In this document: positions 1 through 10,937 of the stretch, one piece after another | How the letters are laid out: every line of letters begins with the position of its first letter | How positions within the stretch are numbered: the stretch's first letter is position 1 | Source: Papiliotrema nemorosa | Taxonomy: Eukaryota; Basidiomycota; Tremellomycetes; Tremellales; Rhynchogastremaceae | Assembly: GCA_032158125.1 (NCBI GenBank) | Contig: JASKOT010000014.1 | Span: forward strand, 248,001 to 312,000 | Direction: 5' to 3' | Length of the DNA: 64,000 bases | Translations under genes and position numbers: made by a program | Notes under the pieces: model-generated | The model's input: the letters and a program-made list of their open reading frames with translations, nothing else | What the model was told of the DNA's origin: nothing | Database searches by the model: none

Positions 1-849
1 AACGATCCCCCTTGATATCCACTTTGGCGGTGTTGAGTCGTCGCTCCTTCATGGCGTGCTTTTGATGTGCAGGGGCGATCGACTCGTCGATGGCGTACAG
101 CGGTCCGACGTAATTGGTCGTCAACTGACCGTGTAGATGGAGGATGAGCAGGTCGATCAGACTGGGATCAGCTGGTCCCAGCAACTTGATACTTACTCCT
201 TGTATGTGCCATGAGGCCGAGATGGATACTCGATGGGGTCCTCTTCCGCCATCACCTCATCCTCGGGAACTTTACCCCTTTTGAGAGCCTGTTCGGCTAG
301 TCGCTTCGCCTTGGCCTCGTCTCGGACTTTTGACCTATCTCGTTTACAGGTAGGGTCGACCAGCATGTGAAGATTGGCGAGGAAGGTACGTGGATGGTGT
401 TGCCACAACCAAGCCAAGGCTTGGAAAGACTCTTCCTCGGCTCCCTTTCCTTCGTGGATTGATCTTGCGTGAAAGATCAACTTGACGGTGCTGGATGTCA
501 GCGACAGCATGATACGGTGCACTCACGCGAGGTGATCTTCGTCCCATGCCTTGTCAAGTAGTTGAAAGAGTCGGGAAGGGGTCACACCTGGGGTCAACTC
601 GTAAAAGAGGTCGACCAGAGCAGACTTGGTATCTGCGTGAGCGGTAGCTCCGTTCCAGGTTGTGGCATTGCCGATAGACTGCATTGCAGTGAAGAAGGGA
701 TGCTTGATGGATGAGGTGGTGGCAATGGGGTTCGATGGGCGGTAGGGAACAAGGGTGTTGAGGTTGGTCTCGAGATCAAGACGTAGACGCGAGATCAACG
801 AGGGGGGAAGCGTGTAGTCCAGTGAGGAATTTTGATGAGCTTCACCCAT
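1..849 (-). CDS. DUF2828 (TROVE/vWA-like) protein, N-terminal part, cut by the window edge
   Basis: The gene runs off the left end. Three exons are visible: 527-849, 197-490 and <1-161, joined over introns of only 36 nt (491-526) and 35 nt (162-196). The first ATG of the open frame is at 849. The protein reads as the N-terminal half of PF11443/DUF2828: a segment ending ALVDLFYELTPG, then DEDHLA joined to TVKLIFHARSIHEGKG, then WLWQHHPRTFLAN and a KDLIDLLILHLHGQL block. The order 'leucine-rich/phenylalanine block, aW-D-L-LKLIFH, WL..HPrT, KDLldLL' is typical of the family, which occurs in fungi and plants and has a TROVE-like helical part followed by a von Willebrand A-like part; the vWA-like part would lie outside the window. 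No experimental function is established for the family; an RNA-binding role is only suggested by its TROVE resemblance. It diverges from the AT-hook gene over 349 bp. Confidence 0.8.
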
Positions 850-1198
850 GGTCAGAATGGCGAGTGAGTGAAAGAGAGAGAAACAAGAGGGGATACAGTC
901 TTCCTTTTATGTATGGGGAGAGTGAGCCTCGAGGCCACTCGACTCGAATCATCCTGTCCCATCCCATGCCTCGAGGTAGCCGGGGCGGTTGAGTGGATGA
1001 TTGGGGGTGGTCTGTGCGGGTACCACCTGGGTAATCGGCATCCTCCGCCAGAGATTTGCCACCCCACCCTTCTCCCAAATGTCATTTTTTGATTCCGTTT
1101 CCCCTCTGATTGAAAATGCCAACCGTCCCTTTCCCCCCTTCCATTCTGTCCCCGTTGGATCCCAAAGTGGAGGAGGTCCACCCCTGTACTCGGCTCGA
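850..1198. promoter_or_regulatory. Shared divergent promoter region, DUF2828 / AT-hook gene
   Basis: The 349 bp between the two opposing start codons (849 on minus, 1199 on plus) hold no convincing reading frame. It contains purine-rich tracts near 868-890 and pyrimidine-rich tracts near 1120-1150, as is common ahead of start codons here. No TATA box is apparent. Confidence 0.5.
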
Positions 1199-2877
1199 AT
1201 GGATCACTCGGGTCAACCTATCACCTACCCTGCCCCTACCCTACCCTCCTCTGGCCCCTCTGCATCGACCACTACACCCACCATTGCCGTCCCTGCACCC
1301 CCGAACAGCTCGTCATCTCAAGTTGCCGGCCCTTCCTTTACAAATGGTCATGCGGAAGCAGGCCCTTCCCAACCTCCACCTCTCGAGCCGATCGATGTCG
1401 GTAGGCAAGAGGTGAGAGAGGAATGGGACAAGCATGTCGCCGGGAGGAAACGAAGATGGCGAGCATTGGGTTTCAACGAGCATCAGCAAAAGGACTTGGA
1501 AGGAGTAGCGCTCAGGTGGGTCACCCGGCTCATTCCGTCCGTCCGAGATCAAAGACTGACGTCCTAGCCATCGGATGGCCTTGCTGCAGGATCAGATTGA
1601 CGTCCTGTACCCTGCCGCCCCCACCGCATTCACTTCCGCGGAAGATGCGATCCAGCGATTGTTGCCTTATCACATCTATCAGCTGTGGGATGCAGAATTG
1701 GACAAGACGGGTCACGACGAGCCACCAGAGAGTATCGCCGAGAGACGTCAAATAGGTGCGTCCGCAAGATACTCCTTCTGGCTCCAGCTCATACCTCACA
1801 GAGACCAATCTCGCCTCTAGAATCGACAAAGTATCCGAAAGGTATTTCAAGATTCGGCGTAGGGAAGGCACAGTGAGTATCTTCCACCCGTCTTAAGAGC
1901 CCTCGCTTATCACAGCAACCATCGCACTTACCTAACCTGGTCGAGATGCTCAGGATGTCCAAAAACATCTTGAACGCAGATTTGGCCAGAGTACAAGAAC
2001 AACATCGATTGGCTCGAAACGAATGGAACATTATAGAGTCGCGTCGGACCATGCTGGCCCGGAAAGAAGCAGCAGATAAGGCCGCAGCGGACGCTGCAGC
2101 CAAACGACAGTCAGACTTGGCTCGAGCGGATGATGAGAGAAAACGTCTGGAGCAACAGCAATTGTTGAGGAAACATCAAGAACAACAAGCGGCTCTCTTG
2201 GCAAAGAACAACGCTAAAGCGACTGCAGCAACCCCAGCGAAACCTGCGGTTCCCGCGGCCGCAGCAGCACCGACTCCCGATGCAAAAGCAAAGGCGAACG
2301 GGACTCCTAGTGGGCGAGCACGAGGCCGACCGAGAAAGGTCGATCCGATGGAGCAGGCCTCCGGTGGGAATACCGCCACGGACACTTCGCCTGCTGCACC
2401 CGCCGCCAATGGTTCAGTCTCGGTCTCGTCGACTCCATCTGCACCTTCTGCACCGAATGGATCGACCAGTGCAGCGGCTGTGGCATCAACACCTGGCTCG
2501 GGCGCGAATGCATCTGCACCTGAAAGCACACCCAAAGGACCCATCTCGATATCCGTACCCATCCCTCTTATATCACACTTTGTCTCACTGGGGATACTCA
2601 AAGTACCAGTAGACCCAACCACACCCACGCCTGGAACGATACTACGCACGACCACAGATAAGAAGAATGTCATCATATCCATGTCAGTCGCGCATATTTG
2701 TGCACTCCTATGTTGAGCTGACACTGCAGTAACCTGGCGTCGTGCACAAAAACACAGCTGCAAGGTATGGCCAAGGCGTTGAACGTCAAGATCAGCACGC
2801 CTTCAGGGACCCCTGCGCCAGGGCCAGGCGGCGGAGCTACGACTACAGCAGCACGATCGGTACCGACCGAGCGGTAA
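1199..2877 (+). CDS. AT-hook, alanine-rich coiled-coil nuclear protein of unknown function
   Basis: Five exons (1199-1515, 1568-1755, 1802-1872, 1946-2682, 2730-2877) give an uninterrupted 486-residue protein. The N-terminal ~80 residues are Pro/Ser/Thr-rich and low complexity. A conserved-looking helical part follows (motifs GRKRRWRALGF, LPYHIYQLWDAEL, ISERYF-like helix). Next comes a charged coiled-coil segment rich in Lys/Glu/Gln/Ala and, at about residue 325, the motif GRARGRPRKVD, which contains the RGRPRK core of an AT-hook that binds the minor groove of AT-rich DNA. The C-terminal third is Ala/Ser/Pro-rich and ends with a short ordered stretch around ISHFVSLGILKVPVD. I do not recognise an orthologue. 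The AT-hook and basic character suggest a chromatin or transcription role in the nucleus; that is inference. The third acceptor (1945) was chosen because only it keeps the coiled-coil frame. Confidence 0.7.
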
Positions 2878-3054
2878 ACGGACTCTGTGCGCAGCTACAC
2901 GGGAACAATGTATAGTAACGCATCGTCATGAGCCTTCAACGCATCTATGCATTCGATTAACGTCCATGAGATCCATTCTCCACGTATTCCGTTCAATCCA
3001 ATAACTCGCCTCGTGGCCCACTCACCCCTGTACGTATCCCTATTGGGGACTTGA

Positions 3055-3836
3055 TCAGGGAGCCGGGGCAGAAACGAAAGTGTTGCAACAATCTGTCGGC
3101 CTGCCTACATACTTTCAGCGAATCATACCTCGAATTGAGATCTAGACTCACCATCCTCGACAGCCTCTGCGCAAGTCATTCGGAGACTAGAGTAGAGTCT
3201 ATCGTTGGACTCTGAGAGTGACACGAATCCCGAGAAAAATGTGCAGTCAGAACTGAATCCAAAGTATTCATCGTCGAAAGCTCGGTAGTACACCGCGTCG
3301 CAGCCCGCTGCAAGGTTAGCGCGAGGTCCGGTGTGATTCCGCAAGCCAAGCTGAGCCGCTTAGGAGTGTTACGATAGAAAAGAGCCCAGTCGGGAAGTGA
3401 CTCACTCGTTGCGAGACAAGCCGATTGACACTGTTCTAACGTACGGTAGTCGGCGACATACCCAATGTTCTATTGATCAGCGATCCAGATCATGGACATG
3501 TACCACGTATAGCATCGGAACGGGCTTGTGTTTGCATATACGTACAGAGCCAGAGGGTTCATACTCGAAATAAGTAGCGAAAGCCGTCAATCCATCTGTG
3601 GATCCTTGATTGGGGTTGCAATTAGGGTACGGCAAGGCTGAACCTGTATCTCTTCGATTGGAGGTCTTTGACGCTTTTTCAGCTTGTCGTTTGAGGATTT
3701 CGTCCCGAGAGGTTTGTTTGATCGGGACGATGGGTACGATAGATGCGGACTCCGACACGGGTTCCGGGAGAGGGTTCGCAAAGGTCGTCGAGGCGGTCAA
3801 AGCGAGGAGGAGGGAGGATAGTACTGTAGGCTTCAT
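3055..3836 (-). CDS. Small secreted cysteine-rich protein, putative Kex2-processed, copy 1
   Basis: Four exons (3546-3836, 3406-3469, 3152-3358, 3055-3092) sum to 600 nt, 199 residues plus stop. Residues 1-20 form a classical signal peptide (MKPTVLSSLLLALTAS then TFA-NP). A pro-region carries IKQTSRDEILKR and ends in the dibasic site NRR before DTGSALPYPNC, so a Kex2-type protease would release a mature chain starting near residue 64. The mature part has cysteines in the pattern C..C...C (around residues 74, 109, 113), C, C, C, and a terminal CCNT motif. The neighbouring gene at 4818-5600 is a paralogue: first exons are both exactly 291 nt and all three introns sit at equivalent sites with the same phases (0, 1, 1). 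No enzyme motif is visible. It could be a cell-wall, adhesion or effector-like secreted protein; I do not recognise the family. Confidence 0.72.
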
Positions 3837-4817
3837 CTCGAGGGACCTGTGATGTAGGGTTTTGAGTAAGGCAAGCTATGGAATCTGCACTGGGCATAAG
3901 GTATAAGAGTGGGTGACAGACGACGCGACCATGCTGGCTGATATACCGTGTTGCTGTAGCTTGTTTACTGGAATCCGGCTGTGAGGAAGATAGGGCGGTG
4001 ATTCATGCGTGAATAGATGCGGTCGTCTTGGCAGAACCAGTAGACCGGGACGAGGCGAGGGATAGGCTGTGGTCAACCTTGTTCCTGATAATGTAAGCAT
4101 GTCAGTAGCACATCAGTAGGACAGCCCGCGGACATGGTGCAACTTGACTCCGAGGAGGATGAGGTCAAAGAGTCAAGTCCGACAAACACAAATCAGCTAC
4201 AGGTGAGGGCCGGATGAAGGGTGCCTGGACGCCACTACGCCAAAGGAAATCCCTCTGAAACCGGATCCCACGCGAAGGCGAATACTTCTGCATGAGCAGA
4301 CCAGCTCGGCGCGTCAATATCCCAAATCACGTTGGAGTAGGACCAGGGGTTCTGGCGCATCCATGTCGGGTATGAGGCGATAGATGCCAACCTATGAGCC
4401 GTGTTTTACGGGTCGAAGATATGCGTGAGAGCCGCTTCGGTGCTTTACCACCTGGAAGCTCTACTTCGAGAAGCGCCCACGTCCACTCATTCGTAGCCCT
4501 CGGCATTCCGAGGAGGTATAAATGAGCTTGAGCGGTAGGGAGTCTCAAGGCAAATGTCCTGCATGATCATACAACCGTCTCGCAATGCCTGAAATCCATC
4601 CGCTGTATATATACCTGCCGAGAATGTCTTTTCACGATCGTAGGCTACTGTCCTATGAACCACTAATCGCCGCGGTTTTCGTTAAGTCTAATCACAGACT
4701 TGAGCATTCCTCCATACCAATTCACCATTCAGTATTCCTCTCCGTACTTCGACTCCTACCGTCGGGCGAGCGAGGACAGCTGAGAAGGGTCCGATACCCG
4801 CTCAAGCCGCGCTTCGA
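3837..4817. other. Intergenic region between the two secreted paralogues
   Basis: This 981 bp lies upstream of copy 1 and downstream of copy 2. Short frames exist on both strands but none has a signal peptide, splice structure or the paralogue motifs, so I see no third copy and no other gene. Confidence 0.5.
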
Positions 4818-5600
4818 TCAGAGGTAGGTGTTACAGCAGTTTGAAGGGATAGCTACGCCGTCAGCATACTCATCACTTCCCCAAACCATGCAGAAGGACT
4901 CACTACCGGCAGAAGCCAATTCTGAACATGAACCAGGGAGACCGGCAGTAGTACCATCAACAGAGTAGAGACCTGTGACGCCGTAGTAGAGAGTACATGC
5001 GACTCCCGTTCCGTAATCTACCAGTGAAGCGCCTTCGCAGCCTGCACATCAGCGATCCTCTCTACGAGCAGTGGTCTTGTACAACGGTGATCCTCGGGGA
5101 AAGAGCTGAGAGTAGTGTGGGGGGACACCGTATGGTAATACTGCGGTGACCCTGCCGCCATGAGGCGACCAGTAACTCACTACCGCCATAACCTTGACAC
5201 GAGGATTCACAACCTGCAATGGTGTCCACACCGCTGGGCATACCAAGGTACTGCATATCAATATGATCCACATCCCACAAGGGCTGTGGCCGGTCGCCAT
5301 GTAACTCACATTACCACTGACATCATGTCCGGCGAATGTGGCCCACACAGTACCTGTAACGGGTTGATTAGGGTCACAAGCGGGGTATGGCAGAGCTGAA
5401 CCGTCTCTTCGCTCTTTGGTTCGGGTCGCTCGGAGTTGGTTTCGTTGTAAGATCTCATCACGGGATGTCTGCTTGATGACTGGGGTAGGAGATCGCGCTT
5501 CCATGTCGAGGTGCTGAACTGGAGCCATAGGTTCAGGGAGAGCAATGGCAGTCGCGCATGCCGCGAGGACGATCGTAGCAAGGATCGCTGAGAATTTCAT
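4818..5600 (-). CDS. Small secreted cysteine-rich protein, putative Kex2-processed, copy 2
   Basis: Exons 5310-5600, 5181-5250, 4904-5041 and 4818-4852 sum to 534 nt, 177 residues plus stop. The signal peptide is MKFSAILATIVLAACATAIA. The pro-region keeps IKQTSRDEIL from copy 1, and the dibasic KERR precedes DGSALPYPAC. The mature chain has cysteines at PAC, GCESSC, SC, AC, SC and the terminal CCNTYL, matching copy 1 although the middle of the protein has diverged strongly. Intron 2 is 139 nt, about three times its counterpart. The last intron (4853-4903) was chosen over read-through because it has a GTGAGT donor, a GCTGAC branch site and the same phase as in copy 1. Strong conservation of signal, pro-region and last cysteines, with divergence between them, suggests a rapidly evolving secreted family. 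Function unknown. Confidence 0.72.
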
Positions 5601-6424
5601 CGTCGACTAGATGTTAGGGGGTGAGTTTATCACGTCGTGCTTGGGATAAATAATGAGAGGGTATCAGAAACAGGAAAGGAGGGTGAGAGGATGATGGAGG
5701 AAAAGATCTTATACATGTGAATTGTCGTGGGATCACGTCCAAGTGATAGAGGACAAACAAGGTGGCCGCTGTGATTCCCGCATTCCTCCTCAAATCATCG
5801 GGATGCCTCGAGAGTCGTAAGTAGTTGTTAGCCTTGAAGCATGTTGGACAGAGGCGTCTGTGTAAACACTTCGGACACGAGTCGCCAAGGAAAGGTCCAT
5901 ACACGTGAGAGGTCGAGTCGCCTCTTACGTGACCCAAACAACATCCCCCGTGCCTGGATTTGCTCGTTGTCCACCATTGCAAGAGGCGTTTCCCATCCAA
6001 CTTCCCCCGCATCGAACAGGCGCGCTCACTTGGACCAGAGGAGAATCAATCATATATCCGGAAGATATCCAATGGACAGCCACTGTGTTTTGAGGGTGTT
6101 GCGATGGTAAATGGGTGTCCAGACGCATGACGCCTCATCGTCAGTGGTGACTTGCGACTCCAACTCGGACCAGAGAATGGGGTCCAACGTCCTGGTATCG
6201 ACGAACTTGGAGGCGGACTCGCTGGCTTGGCCAAAGACACAACACAGCATTCCCCTCCACCGGAATTCCTCCTCAAATCGCGAAGATTACCGCTCCTGAG
6301 GAGGGATGATCCGAAGGAGAAAAATGCAATGTCTTGCCATGGTGCAAGGAGAGATATATATTGCACAGATGCATCTCTTCTTACCAAGATCGATGGGATG
6401 CGCCCAATGCCCTTCTTCGCCCGC
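5601..6424. other. Intergenic region upstream of secreted copy 2 and downstream of HSE1
   Basis: About 820 bp. Apart from the small frame at 6050-6250 (listed separately) I see nothing I can support. The first ~150 bp before 5600 are the presumed promoter of copy 2. Confidence 0.4.
6050..6250 (-). CDS. Candidate small ORF, 66 residues, unknown
   Basis: An ATG-started frame of 66 codons on the minus strand. Codons end mostly in C or G, as in the confirmed genes here, and the peptide looks ordered (motifs MLCCVFGQASES, DPILWSELESQV, TQWLSIGYLPDI). No splice partner, domain or homologue is recognised. It could be a genuine small protein, an exon of an unannotated transcript, or chance. The 3' side has a GTGAGC donor-like site near 6030, so a longer spliced version is possible. 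Confidence 0.25.
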   Translation of the reverse strand: MLCCVFGQASESASKFVDTRTLDPILWSELESQVTTDDEASCVWTPIYHRNTLKTQWLSIGYLPDI

Positions 6425-8776
6425 TCACCCAACAGTCATCCGATTCATTCCTGCTGCCACAGCATCGACCTGCCCACCTGACACTGCCCGTTGCTGAGCC
6501 CAAGGATTCGGATGTTGAGGGTCGTGCGACTGTTGCTGATTTCCTTGAGGGGGATAAGGCGAGGCGCCATATGCAGGTTGTGGCGCGTACTCCTGAGTCG
6601 GTGCAGCCTGGCCAGGATACTGCCCACCTTGCTGACCCTGCTGAGCATAGTACGCATCCCAGGCAGCTCGATGCTCCGCTTCAGGATCTCTTCCTGCACC
6701 TAGACCGGCCGCACCGGGATGGGTCGGATGTCTCTGAGGGTCATTTGGCGGAAGGTCGGGAGCCCCAGTGGGTGCTCGGTGCAACGACGATTGAGAAGGC
6801 GCTCCCTGCTGATAGAACTGCCCTGGAACACCCTCATACGACGGTCTGATGTCTGCAGGAGAGCTGTGAACCGGCTGACTGCCAGGCTGACTTCCCGCAG
6901 AGTTCTGGTGATATGGTCGTGGCTCGGGCAGAGATTGTATAGGCTGTTGTTGTTGCTGTTGCTGCTGGTGGGAATATTGGTCGTGCTGTTGTTGAGGGTG
7001 CCCCTGCATAGACGGTTGCTGAGAATAGGCCTGCTGTTGGGGGTATCGCTGAGCAGCGTAAGGATCATGTTGGGCAGGCGGAGCATAGCCATACGCTACA
7101 CGTCAGCTTTCAATGGACATGAAATCAATGCAACTGACGAGGCTGCTGAGCGACATTTCGCAGCTCATCGTACTGTTTCATGGCACGCAAAAAGTTGGCA
7201 TTCATGTGCTCCAACTCCGCTGACGAGTCAGTATCCTCATGCTGTTTGCTACTAGCTCACCTTTCTGGTCCGAATACTTCTTGATCAATGCGTTGATCTG
7301 ACCTTGCAATCCCACACTCGCTTGATACATTTCCTGCCGTCAGATGGGTTTCTCATTGCGGCATATATGACTTACTTCCACTTCTGGTCGGTCCTCCAGT
7401 CTATCACCTCGAGCTGGATCAATACCCTTGAGTGTCTGCAGAAGCTGATCAACGAGTCCTGTACGGTTAGCGGAATGCGCAGATCTTGATCAACTTCGAC
7501 TGACCTAGAGAGGCGAATACTCTTGCTTCCTCCTGAGCCTCTTCTTGGAGCTCCCGTGAAGTGGGCTCTGGCACCGCCTCGACATATGTGACAGGGAAAA
7601 TCTGCAATCAGCTGTGAAGACGTCGAAGACACATGCAGCTCACGCCGATTTTTCCGTTGCAAGCTCCTCTCCACCACTCCTTGAACCCTCGGTCCAATAC
7701 CTTGATGATATCCCCTCGTTCAAAGTTCAACTCCCCCACTTCCGTCGAGGTAAAAGTGTACAAGGCTCTCACTCGAGTAGCAGTGTTGATATCGACCGGT
7801 GCAGGTTCAGGTTCTGGTGGCGCGTAGACGGGCTGCGCCGCGTATGCATGAGGTTGGGGTGTGGGATAAGACGTCTGACTACTCGCCTGTGCAGGTCGAG
7901 AAGACGAAGAAGAACCGTTGGCGGTGGAAGAGGAAGGTTGGTAGATGTTTCGTCCGCCTTTGTCCTGTTTCGAGAGTTCGAGGACCCTTTGAAGCTCTTC
8001 TTCCTCTCGGCGCTGACGCTCGTCGATCTACAAGTCAGCTGAAAGTAATGAACGATCATTAAAGCTCACCACAGACTCGGGCAGAGGCTCTGGCTCATCA
8101 AACTGAACGTCTGATCGAGTCAATCGCGCACTGACAGTTGTTTCAAGCTCACTCTTTGCCCTCAGCTGGTCGTAGTATTCTCCCATTATGCCCAGATTTG
8201 GATCGCCCGTCTCCTCAAACTGCTTCGCCCAACTCTTGATGTAGCCTAGAGCCTTCTTCTTGACAGGCGCGACGGTGGCCTGAAATCAGTGATCAACATC
8301 TCCAACTGTCGGGGTAAAGGTTCGCGCTCACTCTATCGTTGATCAAGCGATCCATGGCACCTGTCCAGTTCCGCGAAGACAGCTCCTCAAGCAATGGTTT
8401 CCCGCAATTCTGCGCGAGTGTGTTGGCAAGCTAACGCGTCAGCCCCCAAGACTCGTCGTCAGAGGATATAGCTGACCTCCAAAGCGTATATCTGAACATT
8501 CGGATTCCTATGTGCCAGTCGCTTTTGCAGAGCTCCAACGGCATTTCGGGCACTGCGTATTCAGCTTTGTGCTGACCACTACGATGGAGGTAGCTGACCC
8601 TGCTTGACCGTCGCCAGAGACTTTATCGCATACTTCAATGTTCAACGCCCAATCTTCCGAAGCCAGATTCTCGTCGGTCGCCTTGACTGTGTTGATCAGC
8701 GGAACCGCGAGGACATGTGGGCAAGAAGCGACTTGCTGATGATTTCATCATATGGATTGGGTGCGGATGAGAACAT
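6425..8776 (-). CDS. HSE1: ESCRT-0 subunit Hse1 (VHS-UIM-SH3 protein)
   Basis: About twelve short exons. Protein start MFSSAPNPYDEII at 8776, followed after a GC-AG intron (8687-8736) by KATDENLASEDWALN and then NAVGALQKRLAHRNPNVQIY and NCGKPLLEELSSRNW, i.e. a VHS domain over about residues 10-145. A ubiquitin-interacting motif (EEELQRVLELSKQDK) lies near residue 175. An SH3 domain (ALYTFTSTEVGELNF, FKEWWRGACNGKIGIFPVTYV) follows at roughly 245-300. Then comes a helical GAT-like/coiled-coil segment (LVDQLLQTLKG, YSDQKAELEHMNANF) and a Gln/Pro-rich tail with a polyQ tract that ends at the stop at 6425. Hse1 pairs with Vps27 on endosomes, binds ubiquitinated cargo and passes it to ESCRT-I; the SH3 domain recruits deubiquitinase or ligase partners. 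Length and domain order match the fungal family. Confidence 0.93.
6944..6972 (-). repeat. CAG/CAA polyglutamine tract in HSE1
   Basis: A run of glutamine codons (mixed CAA and CAG) encoding at least eight Gln in a row within the Gln/Pro-rich C-terminal tail of HSE1. The mixed codons make it less unstable than a pure triplet repeat. Confidence 0.7.
8687..8736 (-). other. GC-AG intron 1 of HSE1
   Basis: The junction after codons for YDEII must use the donor GCAAGT; no GT donor keeps the VHS frame (IKATDEN). The 50-nt intron ends in CACAG. GCAAGT is the usual non-canonical U2-type donor. Confidence 0.75.
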
Positions 8777-9099
8777 CCTCGTCGTTCTTCAGCTGTTCTT
8801 TCGTCTTTCTCCTATGATCTGATCGTCGTAAGTGGGTGTTGAGGATGAGAGCGAGTTTGACAAAGCAAAGGGGGATGAGTGAGTGAATGATAGAGGCTAC
8901 CCCGCAATGACGCTTGTTCGTGGCGATGCGGGTCGAGTGGCAAACCGAATCCCCCTCCCCGCCTGTCCTCTAATGCTCGTCGGTACAACGCTTGGCCCGT
9001 GTAGCACGATTGAGAATGTACACAGGTGTGCGTAGTACTACTCTGCATCATGGCATAAGGTTCATTATCATATACTCCATACAACATGTGACCGCGACC
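8777..9099. other. Intergenic region upstream of HSE1
   Basis: About 320 bp between the HSE1 start and the stop of the next minus-strand gene. No supported feature; presumed HSE1 promoter. Confidence 0.4.
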
Positions 9100-10314
9100 T
9101 CACGAGGTCGTCGGTGATCTCTCCACCAGACTCAAGCTCATCCTCCCTCCTCGACCCCTCCTTAGCAGCTTCTTCCGTTGCGACCTGGAGGCGAGAGGGG
9201 ATTGCTCGGGTCCTGAATCGCGACCATGGGGAGTGCTTGGCGATATGATAGCCTCATCAAGCCACCCTTCCGAGATCACCACCGGGCTAGGGGCCGCAAG
9301 GGCCTTTCGTCCTTCGGCAATCATCGCTTGTATAGTCTCCGAAACGCTATCCAGCCGATGCAGTACCTCCACGGGGTCGATCAGTCCATCGTCTTCCGCA
9401 TCTCCACCGTCATCGATGCCGGATGTTTCGGGCGGCTTGGAGGGAGTCACAGGCGGATGATCCGATAAAGGCGGCCGAATGTCCTCCACCGTGATGCTAG
9501 CCACAGATCTCGTCGATATCTTTGGCATGCGACTTCTCGACCAACCTTTGCGGTGTTTTGGGAGTCTTGGAGGGGTGACTCTCTCATGTAGTCGCTTGAG
9601 GTATTTGATAGCCGGTTCCAGTTCATCTTGCCAGGCCTCGTCTTCCTCTGCCTCTGCCCCTTCTACTTCCCCTTCTTCCGGTACAGAATGGGTACGCCGT
9701 ATATCTGATTCCGTATAAGCCGGGGGAGGTGGTAGCTCGACAGAGTCTGGTCGATAGCGGACAGAGCTTGGACCGGCACTAGAGTTTACGCTAGTAGAGG
9801 CCAAAGTTGTAGCGGAAGAAGCAGAGGTTGACGGGGTCATGCTAGTCGTAGGGGATTGAGGTTCGTCTCCGCTCCAAAAGCGATACGCCGTGCTACTCAT
9901 CAGCCGAAGGAATGGACCGAGCAAAAAGTAAGCTTACAGGCCGAGCGCTGCACCAAAAACTCCAGCATTCATAGCTCCGCTCACGAGACTTCCTCCCCAG
10001 CCATTCTTTCTCCCAAGACGTTCCGGTGTGCCAGCTTTGCGTTCATTCTCAACGAATACTGCCTGTCAGCGATTAACCCGAAATGCACATCCCTTAGACT
10101 CACAAGATGATAGATTCTTCTCTGCTCTACCGATAGTACTCGTCACCATCGCTCCTCCTCCCTTCGTCGTTCCCTCCATTCCAGTTAAAGGTACAGCCTG
10201 AGTAGGTCTCCATTCTTTCATCTCGATAGACGTTTCTGTGGATTGCGATGAAGATGACCGAGAAAGTCGACCATGCAGAGGTGAAAGTCTCGATGGGGAC
10301 GGCGAGAAATTCAT
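9100..10314 (-). CDS. Hypothetical protein with one short hydrophobic segment
   Basis: Three exons (10104-10314, 9938-10058, 9100-9895) sum to 375 residues. The N-terminal ~70 residues are Ser/Pro-rich and basic, starting MNFSPSPSRLSPLHGRLSRS. Around residues 75-115 is the most conserved-looking part, LFVENERKAGTPERLGRKNGW followed by a Gly/Ala-rich hydrophobic stretch (SGAMNAGVFGAALGLSTAYRFW) that could span or dip into a membrane. The rest is acidic, Ser/Thr/Pro-rich and probably disordered, with charged helical bits (EPAIKYLKRLHERV, EVLHRLDSVSETIQAMIAEGRKAL). The C-terminus is very basic (SQRKKLLRRGRGGR). I do not recognise the family. Membrane or organelle association is inferred only from the hydrophobic patch. 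Confidence 0.65.
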
Positions 10315-10937
10315 GGTGGAGCGCCGACCACTTTCTCTAGGGGTGTTTGTGTGTCAGTCGGATTTTGAATGACGCGGAAGGGTGGTTTGACCGCGTCCAA
10401 CGACTCTCGACGCGTCTTCACGATAGATGATAGTGATTCATCAGTCTGAGAATGAAATGTTCGGGACTTTGAAGGGCCGTTGTGGATGGGAACGTGGAAT
10501 TCAATCGTTCAAGGGCGGATCGAGGCTGTTTGAAAGGGATCTGGCAGCTTTGAAGGATGTTGGGTGGCCAAGATGCAACAACAACAATCATCCCGTACAC
10601 TAAGGAAGCGCGTCGCAGCGGGAAGCACTCTCCCCATGCTCCAACTTCTTCCTCGCTATGACTGATCATTAAGCGGCAGGATGTGTCTGCACGAAGGATG
10701 AAACTCTCCCCATGCATTTGACAGGAAGAGAGTGTAGGCGAAGTGAGAGAGTGATGAGAAAATAGGCGTTTTTGCCATTGCACCCGTGCCTATCTGGATC
10801 AGCTGTCATCGTCATCGCTCACAGCCCGTCTGCCATTGACCAGTACATTCATACTCGTTCTATTATAACCGCATCCACTCCATTCCAGAGTAGTTGACTG
10901 TTAGAGTCCTCTCAAATCATACTCTTACACTCTGATC
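10315..10937. promoter_or_regulatory. Divergent promoter region, hypothetical gene / ARPC1
   Basis: 623 bp between opposing starts. No supported reading frame. Pyrimidine-rich and AT-rich stretches lie just upstream of both start codons; no clear TATA box. Confidence 0.4.

Noticed and set aside
2176..2763. 195-codon minus-strand open frame
   Set aside because: Antisense to the Ala-rich repeat of the AT-hook gene; its length comes from GC-rich low-complexity codons and it has no recognisable content.
6334..6849. 171-codon plus-strand open frame
   Set aside because: Antisense to the Gln/Pro-rich tail of HSE1.
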